Assembly (NCBI GenBank): GCA_964639245.1 | Contig: CAZXCU010000003.1 | Coordinates: 248,001 to 312,000 of the forward strand | Length of the DNA stretch: 64,000 nt | From: SB15 sp964639245 | Lineage (GTDB): Bacteria > Chloroflexota > Anaerolineae > Aggregatilineales > J027 | Direction: 5' to 3' | Shown here: positions 17,382-25,346 of the stretch, one piece after another | Numbering within the stretch: position 1 is the first letter of the stretch | How the letters are laid out: every line of letters begins with the position of its first letter | Program-made: the position numbers and the translations under genes | The notes under the pieces: model-generated | Database searches by the model: none | What the model was told of the DNA's origin: nothing | Seen by the model: only the letters and a program-made list of their open reading frames with translations

Positions 17382-18560
17382 ATGCGACTGGTGATGCGCC
17401 TCGTATTCACGCTGTTGAGCGTATTTTTTATTTTTCTACTGATTTTGCCCGCCAGCGCCCAAGACTCATCCATTCAAATTGAGCGCATTGCCACCGATTT
17501 ACAAAATCCACGCGGGGTGGTGGTGCTGGAGGACGGACGCTTGGTGGTGGCACAGGCGGGAACGGGTTTTCAAACGCTGGAACGCGAACTCCGCACAGGC
17601 AGTTTAAGTGTGTTTACCGACCTCAACGCGGACGGCGATTTTGATGACGCGGGTGAACGTACCCCGATTGTGACGAATATTGCCAGCTACAATAGTTTGA
17701 CGCGCTTTGGCACAGGGCATGATGAAGTAAACGGCATCGGGGATGTATTTCTCATGGAGGATGGGCGCATCCTCTACGGAAAAGATGACCCCGCCGCCGA
17801 AATCACCCGCGATGGTGATTACCGCGCTGATGTGGCGATTTATATGGTCAGTCCGAATTTGCAGGATGTAACCAAATTTATCAAACGGTTTGCGACGATT
17901 AACGCGATTGCCCATGACCCGCGCCGCGCCCAATATTATCTGGCGGAAAGTGGCTTGAATCGGATTTCGATTTTTAGCGAATCGGGGGAACTGGTCAAGG
18001 AAATTGAACTGCCACTTTTGACGCACGGTCAACAGCCTGTCCCCACAGGATTAGCGATTGACCCCGATTCGGGCGAAGTGCTGGTGTCGCTGCTGTCCGG
18101 CTTTGTGCGCGATTATTACGGGACAGATTTGTCGTTCATGCCCGGTGATGCTCAGATTTTGCGGGTCAATCCCCTCACAGAAAACGTCACCGTCGAAATT
18201 TCAGGTCTCACCACCGCCATGGATGTTGCTATGGATGAGCGCGGTAATATTTATACGGTTGAACTGACGACGGTCTGGCCTGCCGCGAACATGCCTGCCG
18301 ATTATGAATTATTTAACCCCGATGCTCCCCCCGATGCGGGCGGCTATGCGCGATTCACCGGACGGGTCAGCCTGTATCCGGCGAATGGGGGTGCGCCAAT
18401 TATTTTAGCGGACGACCTCGACCAACCGACTAACCTGACCTACCATGACGGCGCGCTGTATGTTTCGACAGGACAAGGCACGCCCAACCGTCCGATTATC
18501 GGGAAAAACGGTCTGACACGGGTTACAGGGGAAATTTATAAAATTACCCTGCCAAATTAG
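17382..18560 (+). CDS. ScyD/ScyE-family secreted beta-propeller protein
   Basis: The 392-residue exported protein has signal peptide MRLVMRLVFTLLSVFFIFLLIL...ASAQ. The mature part is a six-bladed NHL-like propeller: ATDLQNPRGVVVLEDGRLVV, NAIAHDPRRAQYYLAESG, GLAIDPDSGEVLVSLL, TTAMDVAMDERGNIYTVE and DQPTNLTYHDGALYVSTG. The ScyD/ScyE name comes from scytonemin clusters of cyanobacteria, but many such proteins lie outside them, so the name gives fold only. It begins 1 nt after lutC, so it may be co-transcribed, and converges on the next gene with a 4-nt overlap. Confidence 0.8.
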   Translation: MRLVMRLVFTLLSVFFIFLLILPASAQDSSIQIERIATDLQNPRGVVVLEDGRLVVAQAGTGFQTLERELRTGSLSVFTDLNADGDFDDAGERTPIVTNIASYNSLTRFGTGHDEVNGIGDVFLMEDGRILYGKDDPAAEITRDGDYRADVAIYMVSPNLQDVTKFIKRFATINAIAHDPRRAQYYLAESGLNRISIFSESGELVKEIELPLLTHGQQPVPTGLAIDPDSGEVLVSLLSGFVRDYYGTDLSFMPGDAQILRVNPLTENVTVEISGLTTAMDVAMDERGNIYTVELTTVWPAANMPADYELFNPDAPPDAGGYARFTGRVSLYPANGGAPIILADDLDQPTNLTYHDGALYVSTGQGTPNRPIIGKNGLTRVTGEIYKITLPN

Positions 18561-19390
18561 CGAACTTCAAACTCACGCGCTAATACATCTGCATCAAATT
18601 GTATGCAGGACGTTTCTTCATTCAAAATAAGCCGAGTGAACGTTTCGGGCGTAAGCGTAGTTGCCTCATCTAAATAGTTTATGAAATAAATGCCCATTGT
18701 GGTTCGGATAGTTTTATCCCATCCAAATAATTCAGGCGCAAGTACAAAAATACTGACTAGAGGGTCATGGTTGTTGCTTATCCATTGCGATAAATCAAAA
18801 CATATTTCGTAAGGGTCTTCGTCACCTGCTAGAATAGCCGTATCGTACACAAAGTAAGTGCGGTAAGCATCATATTCAAGCCAAATTGAGACACGCGCAT
18901 AAATATTAGCCCCACTCATGCCAATAAGTATGGCGCTTGGCGTTCCAAAGGCTTCTAAAATACGATGAACGGTCATAGTGGTAACAAGCGTATCGTTCCA
19001 ACGAAATTCCAGACCTTGCAGTATGTCATTTTTTGCAAAACTGCCTATCTTCACTTCTGCGTCAAATTGATTATTGGGGAGACTATCAATCCGCTTATCA
19101 ATATACCAGTATTCGTACTCATCTCCGCGTCTTGGCTGACTTATTTCCCCAAAACGGAAACTGCTCAAAACTTTTAAAAGTTCTTCCTCAGTGGAAACAC
19201 CTACCTCTAAACCACTCCAACAAGGTAATACACAAGCATTCGTAAATCCATTAAAAAATACATCAGCCTTCGGATTTGGAGATGGCGTTATAGATTGATA
19301 AGGCATTGCATCCAAGTTGGTTGGATAAATTAAAATAATGATTAGAATGAGCCATCCAGCCAAAATTATCAGAAGAGTTCTCAATTTCAT
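18557..19390 (-). CDS. Membrane-anchored extracytoplasmic protein, possible immunity partner of the RHS toxin
   Basis: This 277-residue protein is not recognised as a named family. ATG 19390 has AGGAAAAATC just before it and begins an N-terminal anchor (MKLRTLLIILAGWLILIIIL). The rest faces outward: a Cys-containing stretch (NACVLPCWSGLEVGVSTEEE), beta-rich middle and acidic C-terminal half. The CVLPCW-x-G-x-x-x-G-x-S pattern recurs in Chloroflexota exported proteins as far as I recall. It follows the RHS gene by 49 bp on the same strand, the position where polymorphic-toxin immunity genes usually sit; that role is inference. Confidence 0.55.
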   Translation of the reverse strand: MKLRTLLIILAGWLILIIILIYPTNLDAMPYQSITPSPNPKADVFFNGFTNACVLPCWSGLEVGVSTEEELLKVLSSFRFGEISQPRRGDEYEYWYIDKRIDSLPNNQFDAEVKIGSFAKNDILQGLEFRWNDTLVTTMTVHRILEAFGTPSAILIGMSGANIYARVSIWLEYDAYRTYFVYDTAILAGDEDPYEICFDLSQWISNNHDPLVSIFVLAPELFGWDKTIRTTMGIYFINYLDEATTLTPETFTRLILNEETSCIQFDADVLAREFEVR

Positions 19391-19402
19391 GATTTTTCCT
19401 AT

Positions 19403-19433
19403 AGTGTCCAATATAGTAGCTATGCTGGACACT
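19403..19433 (-). other. Intercistronic hairpin between RHS gene and its downstream gene
   Basis: AGTGTCCA (19403-19410) pairs with TGGACACT (19426-19433) across a 15-nt loop. There is no U-tract, so it is more likely a processing or attenuating hairpin than a terminator. Confidence 0.5.
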
Positions 19434-19439
19434 AAATTT

Positions 19440-20750
19440 TTATGGACATGAAGCATTAGAGTCGGAGCGACGGGTAGCAGCACTTAAAATGCTAATCAGC
19501 ATTGATGTTACTTGGTCACGTCTTAGGTCTCCTGCGGAGTCACCTGTGAAACCGTTTAAAAACCAATTGGCTAGGGCATCGGTTACTAATTCATAGTCAG
19601 CATCGGAGCTTCTTATGTAGAATCTATATCCCTCATTCCTTTCCAATTCACTATATTCTGGCTCATAGTAACATTGAGGAAAATCGGCACTGCTACCATC
19701 CCCAATGATACCTTGTACTGACCATCTATAATTAATCATGTGAGCAATTTCGTGAACCATCAGTTGGAAAAACGAATTGTTTCTTGTCCCATCTAGTGCT
19801 GCCCAAGTAACGGTAATTGTACCATCTGCGCTTGCTTGAATTAGAAATTCAGCATTCGGGCGAATTTTTAGCCTCAAAGAACCGATAATAGCTCGAAATA
19901 AGCTGAAGGTATCTTGCAGCCTATTGCTATATTTGTAAAAAGAGGCCAATTCATTTAGCCTTTCGGCAATTAGAATAACTACATGTTTCACTGTACTGAT
20001 AGCCGCACGAGCGTTTAACAGCCATAGTTCAGGTTGCCAATTAGGATTTCTCTCCCAATCACATACATTTTCTATGGTTACTCCATATACTTGAAGATAG
20101 CCAACCTCTGATGCAATAATTGGATCGCTAAGACCTGAACAGTTCTGCTGGTACATAGGATTAGGATTGAGGAACCCCATATATGAGTCAGGATGTATTA
20201 CGTTTGTATTGTTACATCCTACATTTAATTTATTCAACCAATATGCTGCTGGGTCAGGTGGTCTAGCAGATGGAGGCATTGGTGGGACAGGAGCAGGTGG
20301 GATTGGCGGAGTGGTGTTGAATGGCACAGAATACATGCCGCTTGGGTCTGAATAATTAATCGGATTGTTGTTCGCATAGATATACGGATTGATGGCATGG
20401 GGATTTGGCGGGCTACCTTCTATCGGGTCAGGACTGATAAATCTGCCTTTGTTTGGGTCATAATCCCGCGCCCGCATATGAATCAGATTATTTTCATCTC
20501 TTGGCTCACCCGCAAAATCATAAACGGTTTGACGTGTGCCTGTTTGACTGATGAGATTGCCAAATGGATCATATTCACGCCGTTCCAAAATATTGCCTTG
20601 AGAATCCACAACAGCACGCACATTGCCGCTGCCATCTAATAAGGGATACACCCAATTACTGCCTGATGAACTTTGTGCTTGTTGGGAGATAGACTGCTCG
20701 GCTTTAACAGATTTTTGTTTGTTTCGTTTGAACTTCCTTTTTGATGACAT
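19440..20750 (-). CDS. Short RHS core protein with C-terminal HExxH metallopeptidase-like toxin domain
   Basis: The 436-residue protein starts at ATG 20750 with AGGAG 6 nt upstream. Residues 33-140 are the RHS-associated core (REYDPFGNLISQTG, then MRARDYDPNKGRFISPDPI and NPYIYANNNPINYSDPSG), the usual junction before a variable toxin tip. The long upstream RHS shell is absent and no signal peptide is seen. The tail has a Pro-rich linker and a domain with LMVHEIAHMINYRW: His333, Glu334 and His337 form a zincin HExxH site. This fits either a silent toxin-tip cassette or an orphan effector. Confidence 0.82.
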   Translation of the reverse strand: MSSKRKFKRNKQKSVKAEQSISQQAQSSSGSNWVYPLLDGSGNVRAVVDSQGNILERREYDPFGNLISQTGTRQTVYDFAGEPRDENNLIHMRARDYDPNKGRFISPDPIEGSPPNPHAINPYIYANNNPINYSDPSGMYSVPFNTTPPIPPAPVPPMPPSARPPDPAAYWLNKLNVGCNNTNVIHPDSYMGFLNPNPMYQQNCSGLSDPIIASEVGYLQVYGVTIENVCDWERNPNWQPELWLLNARAAISTVKHVVILIAERLNELASFYKYSNRLQDTFSLFRAIIGSLRLKIRPNAEFLIQASADGTITVTWAALDGTRNNSFFQLMVHEIAHMINYRWSVQGIIGDGSSADFPQCYYEPEYSELERNEGYRFYIRSSDADYELVTDALANWFLNGFTGDSAGDLRRDQVTSMLISILSAATRRSDSNASCP

Positions 20751-20918
20751 GCAAACTCCTAAGTGGCTGCATTGATAATAGTTTCATTATAACATGAATC
20801 ATCCCAATTGGAGTTAAATGTTACGCAGGAATTCCCAATTTACTTGTTAATAGGGATAACCCGTGTTCAGGCCAGTTCAGCATATTTTTTTCAATGGTAA
20901 CTTTACGAAAATTCTAAC

Positions 20919-21446
20919 ATGAAGGAGAAACAGGTTAAACTAGGGTTATCTCAACTGCATTATAGGCAAGATTTATCGAATAGAGGATTTGATACTAACA
21001 TGCAGCGCATAAATGATTGGTTATTCATTGGCAAATATCGAGACACGCTGGATGGTGAATATCTTCGCGCACACCATATCGGTGCAATGCTCCAACTGGC
21101 GGAACGGGTCAAACAGCCACCAATCGAAACGCTTTATTTGCCTGTGGAAGATGGTGAATATTTACCGCATCCCTTTCTCATGCAGGGGATTGAATTTATT
21201 AAAACACAGCACAGCGCCAAGCATCCCTTATTGATTGCCTGTGGGGCGGGCATCAGTCGGTCAGCGACTTTTTGCATGGTCGCACTGCACGAAATTGAAA
21301 ATTTATCCCTGTTAGAGGCGTTTCGGCAGGTGAAAAAACAACACCCCACCGCCCAGCCTCATCCTAAATTGCTGGAATCGCTGTGTGATTATTATGGGGT
21401 GAAGGTGCAATATGAGAAACTCCTGGTGGAAGTGCGGGGGTGGTAA
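20919..21446 (+). CDS. Dual-specificity-type protein phosphatase
   Basis: The 175-residue protein has the eukaryote-like DSP/PTP signature ACGAGISRSATF, with Cys108 and Arg114 as the C-x5-R catalytic loop and Asp78 (VEDGEYLPHP) as probable general acid. It would dephosphorylate phospho-Tyr/Ser/Thr proteins or other phosphates in the cytoplasm. The start is uncertain: ATG 20919 gives an extra 27 residues, while ATG 21000 begins MQRINDWLFIGKYRD where the domain itself starts. Flanks are unrelated genes on the opposite strand. Confidence 0.83.
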   Translation: MKEKQVKLGLSQLHYRQDLSNRGFDTNMQRINDWLFIGKYRDTLDGEYLRAHHIGAMLQLAERVKQPPIETLYLPVEDGEYLPHPFLMQGIEFIKTQHSAKHPLLIACGAGISRSATFCMVALHEIENLSLLEAFRQVKKQHPTAQPHPKLLESLCDYYGVKVQYEKLLVEVRGW

Positions 21447-21452
21447 AACCCC

Positions 21453-22049
21453 CTATTCAGATAACAATTTCTGGACAACCTGCTCAAAAACTTCGTAGGG
21501 CTGTGCGCCGGACACCAGATATTTATTCTCAAAGACAATCGCCGGAACACCTGTTAAGCCATACTGCTGCGCCAGTCCAATATCGTTCATGACCGCCGCT
21601 TCACAGACAGGACTGTCCAACGCGGCAAGAAATTCGTCACGGTTTAGCCCCACCGATTCGGCAATGTCCGCCAAGACATTCACATCCTCAATATTTTGGG
21701 CCTGTTGCCAGTACGCGCTGAACATGGCTTGATGATAGGTTTCGTCCTGTCCCTGCGCTTCGGCATATTTTGCACCAACCAGCGCGGCATGGCTGATAAT
21801 TCCGAAGGGGCCGCTGTTGACTGTGATGCCGTGCAGCTTTTGGGCGGTTTCAATGAAACGCGGGCGGGAAACTTCCTCAATATGTTTGAGGTAATAATCC
21901 GGGATGGGTGGCGACCCTTTAGGACGCAACTCAAACGAGCGCCAATGCAGGTCAATGTCATAATTTTTTTGGAGGGTGTTCAAACTGAACGCCACTAAAA
22001 AGCAGTACGGTCAAACAAAATCTGACCAGACATCCACACGAAGAGTCAT
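21453..22049 (-). CDS. DsbA/FrnE-family oxidoreductase with in-frame UGA at the first catalytic Cys (putative selenoprotein)
   Basis: From ATG 22049 (AAAGGAA 8 nt before) the frame reads MTLRVDVWSDFV, then TGA at 22013-22011, then PYCFLVAFSLN. FrnE-type DsbA proteins have C-P-(F/Y)-C exactly there, so the TGA replaces the first active-site cysteine and would give U-P-Y-C as selenocysteine. The rest is intact FrnE: HWRSFELRPKGSP, ISHAALVGAKYAEAQG, and the cis-Pro motif TGVPAIVF (Pro169), 198 residues in all. A hairpin fitting a bacterial SECIS follows (21964-22001). A reader that ignores the UGA would start at GTG 21995 and lose the active site. The alternative is a nonsense mutation. Confidence 0.75.
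21964..22001 (-). promoter_or_regulatory. SECIS-like hairpin for UGA recoding
   Basis: On the transcript, GUUCA (21990-21986) pairs with UGAAC (21982-21978) closing a GUU loop at +26 to +28 after the UGA. Below it GG/CC pairs extend the stem past one C-A mismatch, and UUUUU can pair with AAAAA as a lower stem. Bacterial SECIS loops normally sit about 16-37 nt after UGA and begin with G-U. Folding was done by eye. Confidence 0.6.
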
Positions 22050-22100
22050 GCGCTGTTCCTTTCCATTGGTCAGATGATAGCGCATGGCCTTGTCAACTGC

Positions 22101-22505
22101 CTACACCGAATCTTCGCGCACATCGACAGGGGTGAAATCCGCCAACATTTCCTTTAAATACTCTAAGGCTTCTTCTATTGTGTCATAATATTGGGTGTTT
22201 TTCCCACCGCGAGTCTGCACGGAGGAAATTTCATTTTCCATGCGGGTGCGTTTGTCCATGCCCACCAGCACCCCCCGCGCTGCCATCGGATGGCTAAACG
22301 TGCGATGCCCCCGCACATTCAAGAGCGCTTTCAGTTCCATGCCTTCGACTTCACGCCAGTCAATTAAAACTGCTACCGGGAAAGTTACCGAGTCGAGGGC
22401 GACTGCCATCTCATCCAGACATTCAACAAGGGTCGTTTCGGTTTGATACCCCTTATACGCAACGTATAAAACCCGATTGGGTTTGTACCAATAAACTTCG
22501 TGCAT
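22101..22505 (-). CDS. STAS/SpoIIAA-like small protein
   Basis: The 134-residue cytoplasmic protein has an alternating beta/alpha pattern: VLYVAYKGYQTETTLVECLD, VAVLIDWREV, ARGVLVGMD and a C-terminal helix TIEEALEYLKEML. This is the general STAS/SpoIIAA-like layout, and it shares that layout with the 59119-59493 product. No conserved phospho-Ser is obvious. Function is unknown; regulation by binding is a fold-based guess. Confidence 0.55.
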   Translation of the reverse strand: MHEVYWYKPNRVLYVAYKGYQTETTLVECLDEMAVALDSVTFPVAVLIDWREVEGMELKALLNVRGHRTFSHPMAARGVLVGMDKRTRMENEISSVQTRGGKNTQYYDTIEEALEYLKEMLADFTPVDVREDSV

Positions 22506-22670
22506 GTGATTTCTCCCTTAATTTTCGTTAATCTTCATTTAATTCTCATTTTAAGACTCTTTTGCGCGGCAGGTCAAACAAATTTCACTAATTTTTCAGG
22601 TTGGACTGCAAAAAATTGACTGTTTAGGCGCATGTCGCTATCTTAAAGGAGAGAATCAGGAGCAATAGGT

Positions 22671-23210
22671 GTGAGCGAGCCAATCATTCAACAGCGTGAG
22701 ATGACCGATGACCAGCGCCGCGCTGAGGGGTATCACTACTACGAGCGTAAAAAACAAATTGTGCTGGTACGAAAGTTGCTCCCTAGCGAAGCACCGATGG
22801 TGATTGAATTTCCATTTGAAACGGTCACGGTGGAGGCAGGCTACCTGATTTGTTATGACCCCGGCGAAGGCGAACGCAAGCGCCGCATGAAAGATTATGA
22901 CCATTGGCCGGTACGCCCGGATATTTTTGCCGAAACATACAGGCGCTGGGATGTGCCACGCTGGAAACCCACCCCCGCCGAAAAACACCTGATGATGATG
23001 GGATGCAGACCCTTTTATAAATTTGCGGGGGTGTGGGCCAAACAACTCAAAGAACCGACCTACGTTCACAGCGTGGAAAGCGATGAACCTGTGCTTGCCC
23101 CGGCGGGGATGTGGATTGCCTTAGGCGCAAAAGGCGAACCCTGGTATATTGAGGAAGAAAATTTCCAAGATCGCTATATTCTTGAAGACGACGCGGTGAA
23201 TCTCCCCTAA
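22671..23210 (+). CDS. Hypothetical protein with two PGDYG-like half-repeats
   Basis: The 179-residue protein has no signal peptide or membrane segment. It seems to contain a duplicated motif: VTVEAGYLICYDPGEGERKR...WPVRPDIFAETY in the first half and LAPAGMWIALGAKGEPWYIE...NFQDRYIL in the second (A-G-x-(W/L)-I-x-x-x-x-x-x-G-E, then an aromatic and F-x-x-x-Y). That resembles PGDYG-type domains of unknown function. GTG 22671 is the start, with AGGAG about 20 nt upstream and GGAGCAATAG closer. No neighbour suggests a role. Confidence 0.5.
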   Translation: MSEPIIQQREMTDDQRRAEGYHYYERKKQIVLVRKLLPSEAPMVIEFPFETVTVEAGYLICYDPGEGERKRRMKDYDHWPVRPDIFAETYRRWDVPRWKPTPAEKHLMMMGCRPFYKFAGVWAKQLKEPTYVHSVESDEPVLAPAGMWIALGAKGEPWYIEEENFQDRYILEDDAVNLP

Positions 23211-23291
23211 AATTCAGCCCAAAGTCGCTGTTTTGCTTGCGCGGATGCTGGTAAGGTGGGGGGGCTAGGAATGGAATGTTCAGGAGTCCTC

Positions 23292-24266
23292 ATGAAAGCA
23301 AAAATCATCTGTTGGATGCTCGTTGGCCTGCTGCTGGTCGGGGTTGTGCCGACTCATGCGCAAGAACAAGAAGTTGTCACCGCCACCTTGACCAACGGCG
23401 TGACCATCACTTACCCCGATACATGGAAGCGCACCCAGTCCGAAGACGGTAGCCAATTCGGGTTGGTGACAGAAAATGAAGTCACCGCCGTCGATTTTTA
23501 CTACGCCTCGCCTGCCGATGTTGCGACCCTGCAAATGGTCGATCCGGTGGCGTTTCTGGAATATTTTTACAACGATTATCGGAGCGAGGACGACCCGCCG
23601 TTTGATGCCACCCAGGTACAGGCGGTCACGGTGAATGAAATTACGCTGGTGTACTACGAAAGCCTCGATGCCGATGGGTTTATGCGTTTGGAAGGCGCAC
23701 AGATGTTGCCAAGCGGCGCGATGGTGGTGTTCAGTGCATATCCGGTGCAAGCGGCAGAAATTCCCGCCGAAGATAAACAGGCCATTTTTGAAATCGCCAG
23801 CACCGCCAGTTATGGCACCTACTATTTTGCTGATGGCTCATCCATCCAGATTCCTGCGGATTGGGAGGCCAGTTTGGATGCCAACCAGTATATCCAATTT
23901 TTAAACGAAACTGCGGGGGCGCGGGTGGCTTTTTATGCGCCGGAATTGCTGGCAGAACTCGGCGCGACCTCTGAAAATCTTGTCCCCGTGATACAAGATG
24001 CCTTCCGCTTCACCATTGATAAATCGCTCACCTTTGACCCCAACGGTGTGACTCCCTTACAAATTGGCACTTTTGCGGGGGCGCGTTACCCCTTTGTGGA
24101 TACCCTCAACGAAGCCAGCTACCAGCGCATCTTTTTTGCTGTTCCGCTGCCCGAAGGCTGGGTGATGCTGTTTGACACCGCCCCCAATTTTGATGCGGTG
24201 ATGCTGCCGGAGGACGAAGCCGCGCTTATCCAGATAATGGCCTCGTTTGCCCCGCCCGCGGAGTAA
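23292..24266 (+). CDS. Secreted hypothetical protein
   Basis: The 324-residue exported protein starts at ATG 23292 (CAGGAG 8 nt upstream) with signal MKAKIICWMLVGLLLVGVVPTH-AQ. The mature part has two similar modules, ATLTNGVTITYPDTWKRTQS...LVTENEVTAVDFYY and FADGSSIQIPADWEAS...NETAGARVAFYAP, each a PsbP/Mog1-like beta-sandwich pattern in which a Pro-x-x-W motif follows a short strand. It is probably a lipid-free extracytoplasmic binding protein; the ligand is unknown. Confidence 0.7.
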   Translation: MKAKIICWMLVGLLLVGVVPTHAQEQEVVTATLTNGVTITYPDTWKRTQSEDGSQFGLVTENEVTAVDFYYASPADVATLQMVDPVAFLEYFYNDYRSEDDPPFDATQVQAVTVNEITLVYYESLDADGFMRLEGAQMLPSGAMVVFSAYPVQAAEIPAEDKQAIFEIASTASYGTYYFADGSSIQIPADWEASLDANQYIQFLNETAGARVAFYAPELLAELGATSENLVPVIQDAFRFTIDKSLTFDPNGVTPLQIGTFAGARYPFVDTLNEASYQRIFFAVPLPEGWVMLFDTAPNFDAVMLPEDEAALIQIMASFAPPAE

Positions 24267-24318
24267 ACAACCAGTTTAACGAATGGCATACTATGGAGTC
24301 TGTTAAAAAGGAGTTTTT

Positions 24319-24930
24319 ATGGATAGCAGGGAACACTGGTCAACCATTTATCAAACCAAAGCAGCAGATGAAGTCAGTTGGTATCAAACGCATCCAACCT
24401 TATCCCTAGAATTTATCCAGAAAACAGGTGTTGGACTGGAGGAAGCGATTATTGATGTGGGGGCAGGCGCATCTAATCTCGTAGATCACTTAGTGAGGTT
24501 AGGCTATCAAACTCTGACAGTGCTAGATATTTCTCCTGAAGCGTTGCGGGTAGCGCGTGAACGTTTAAAAGAAATATCGCAGAATATTACATGGATTGAG
24601 GGGGATATTACCACCGTTACACTACCCGAAAATCATTACGCAATCTGGCATGACCGTGCGGTGTTTCATTTCTTGACTGATGTGACTGCACGTCAAAAGT
24701 ATATCGAACAGGTCTATCGTTCAGTGAAGCAGGGGGGGCATGTTATTGTGGCAACTTTTGCATCTGACGGGCCAGAAAAATGCAGCGGGTTAAATGTGGT
24801 TCGGTACGATGCCCCTTCTTTGCATGGAGAATTTGGCAGTAAATTTGAGTTGATTTATAGCACCCATGAAAATCATCATACCCCTTGGGGTTCGGAACAA
24901 AAATTTATCTACTGCTACTGCCGGATTTAA
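24319..24930 (+). CDS. Class I SAM-dependent methyltransferase
   Basis: The 203-residue enzyme begins MDSREHWSTIYQTKAADEVSWYQ, typical of the short thiopurine-methyltransferase-like or Tam-like group. Motif I is IIDVGAGASNLVDHLV (about 40-55), an acidic residue ends the second strand (TVLDISPEAL), and motif IV is NHYAIWHDRAVFHFL. It transfers a methyl group from SAM; the acceptor is unknown. AAAAAGGAG precedes the ATG by 8 nt. A perfect terminator follows. Confidence 0.85.
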   Translation: MDSREHWSTIYQTKAADEVSWYQTHPTLSLEFIQKTGVGLEEAIIDVGAGASNLVDHLVRLGYQTLTVLDISPEALRVARERLKEISQNITWIEGDITTVTLPENHYAIWHDRAVFHFLTDVTARQKYIEQVYRSVKQGGHVIVATFASDGPEKCSGLNVVRYDAPSLHGEFGSKFELIYSTHENHHTPWGSEQKFIYCYCRI

Positions 24931-24965
24931 CGCTTTATAGAGTGGATGGGATAGCTAGGATGAAT

Positions 24966-24998
24966 AATAAAATGGGAGTCTCGCTCCCATTTTATTTT
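24966..24998 (+). terminator. Terminator after the methyltransferase gene
   Basis: AATAAAATGGGAG pairs perfectly with CTCCCATTTTATT (13 bp) across TCTCG and ends in a T-rich run. The flanking A and T runs suggest it works in both directions. Confidence 0.85.
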
Positions 24999-25042
24999 GA
25001 ACGCCCGTTGACTTACGAAGCTATTCGTAAATTGTTTTCCTC

Positions 25043-25176
25043 ATGGACAAATCAATTAAAAACCAAACGATTGCGGACAGCATGGATGCTGTCCCTACAA
25101 GAAATGCGCCCGTAGGGACGGGATATATCCCGTCCGCTAAAGTTGGTTTCATTTAAGGTCTCATTGCCTTGTCCAT
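25043..25176 (-). repeat. Family A interspersed repeat, copy 2 (134 bp)
   Basis: This copy is inverted relative to the others, running from ATGGACAAATCAATT to TTGTCCAT, with cores GGACAGCATGGATGCTGTCC and GGACGGGATATATCCCGTCC. The rest of the 24999-25346 gap holds no convincing gene; a short open stretch on the minus strand at 25177-25290 is discussed under rejected items. Confidence 0.85.
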
Positions 25177-25346
25177 TACTGCTGCATCCATTGATGATGG
25201 GGTCAAAGACAAGTTCACCCCAATAATGCGTTGTCTCCGCCTTGCCATCCTCGGCAACTGTAAAAAACCTAGAAAATCCGATGCGGTAAGTTGTCCAATC
25301 TCATAGAATCCCTATAATGAAGGTGATACATCGAAAGGATTCTCTG

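Noticed and set aside
17382..18560. A scytonemin biosynthesis role for the ScyD-like protein
   Set aside because: No other scytonemin genes are in the window; only the propeller fold is shared.
21453..21995. Taking the FrnE gene as starting at GTG 21995
   Set aside because: This drops the strand and C-P-Y-C active site that are plainly encoded upstream in the same frame across the UGA; the GTG has no good ribosome site.
24885..25115. Plus-strand ORF of 76 codons over the methyltransferase end and repeat
   Set aside because: It runs through a terminator and into family A copy 2.
25177..25290. Open minus-strand stretch giving YRIGFSRFFTVAEDGK and HYWGELVFDP
   Set aside because: It looks protein-like and ends at family A copy 2, so it may be a gene relic, but there is no start, no stop context and no family I recognise; too weak to call.
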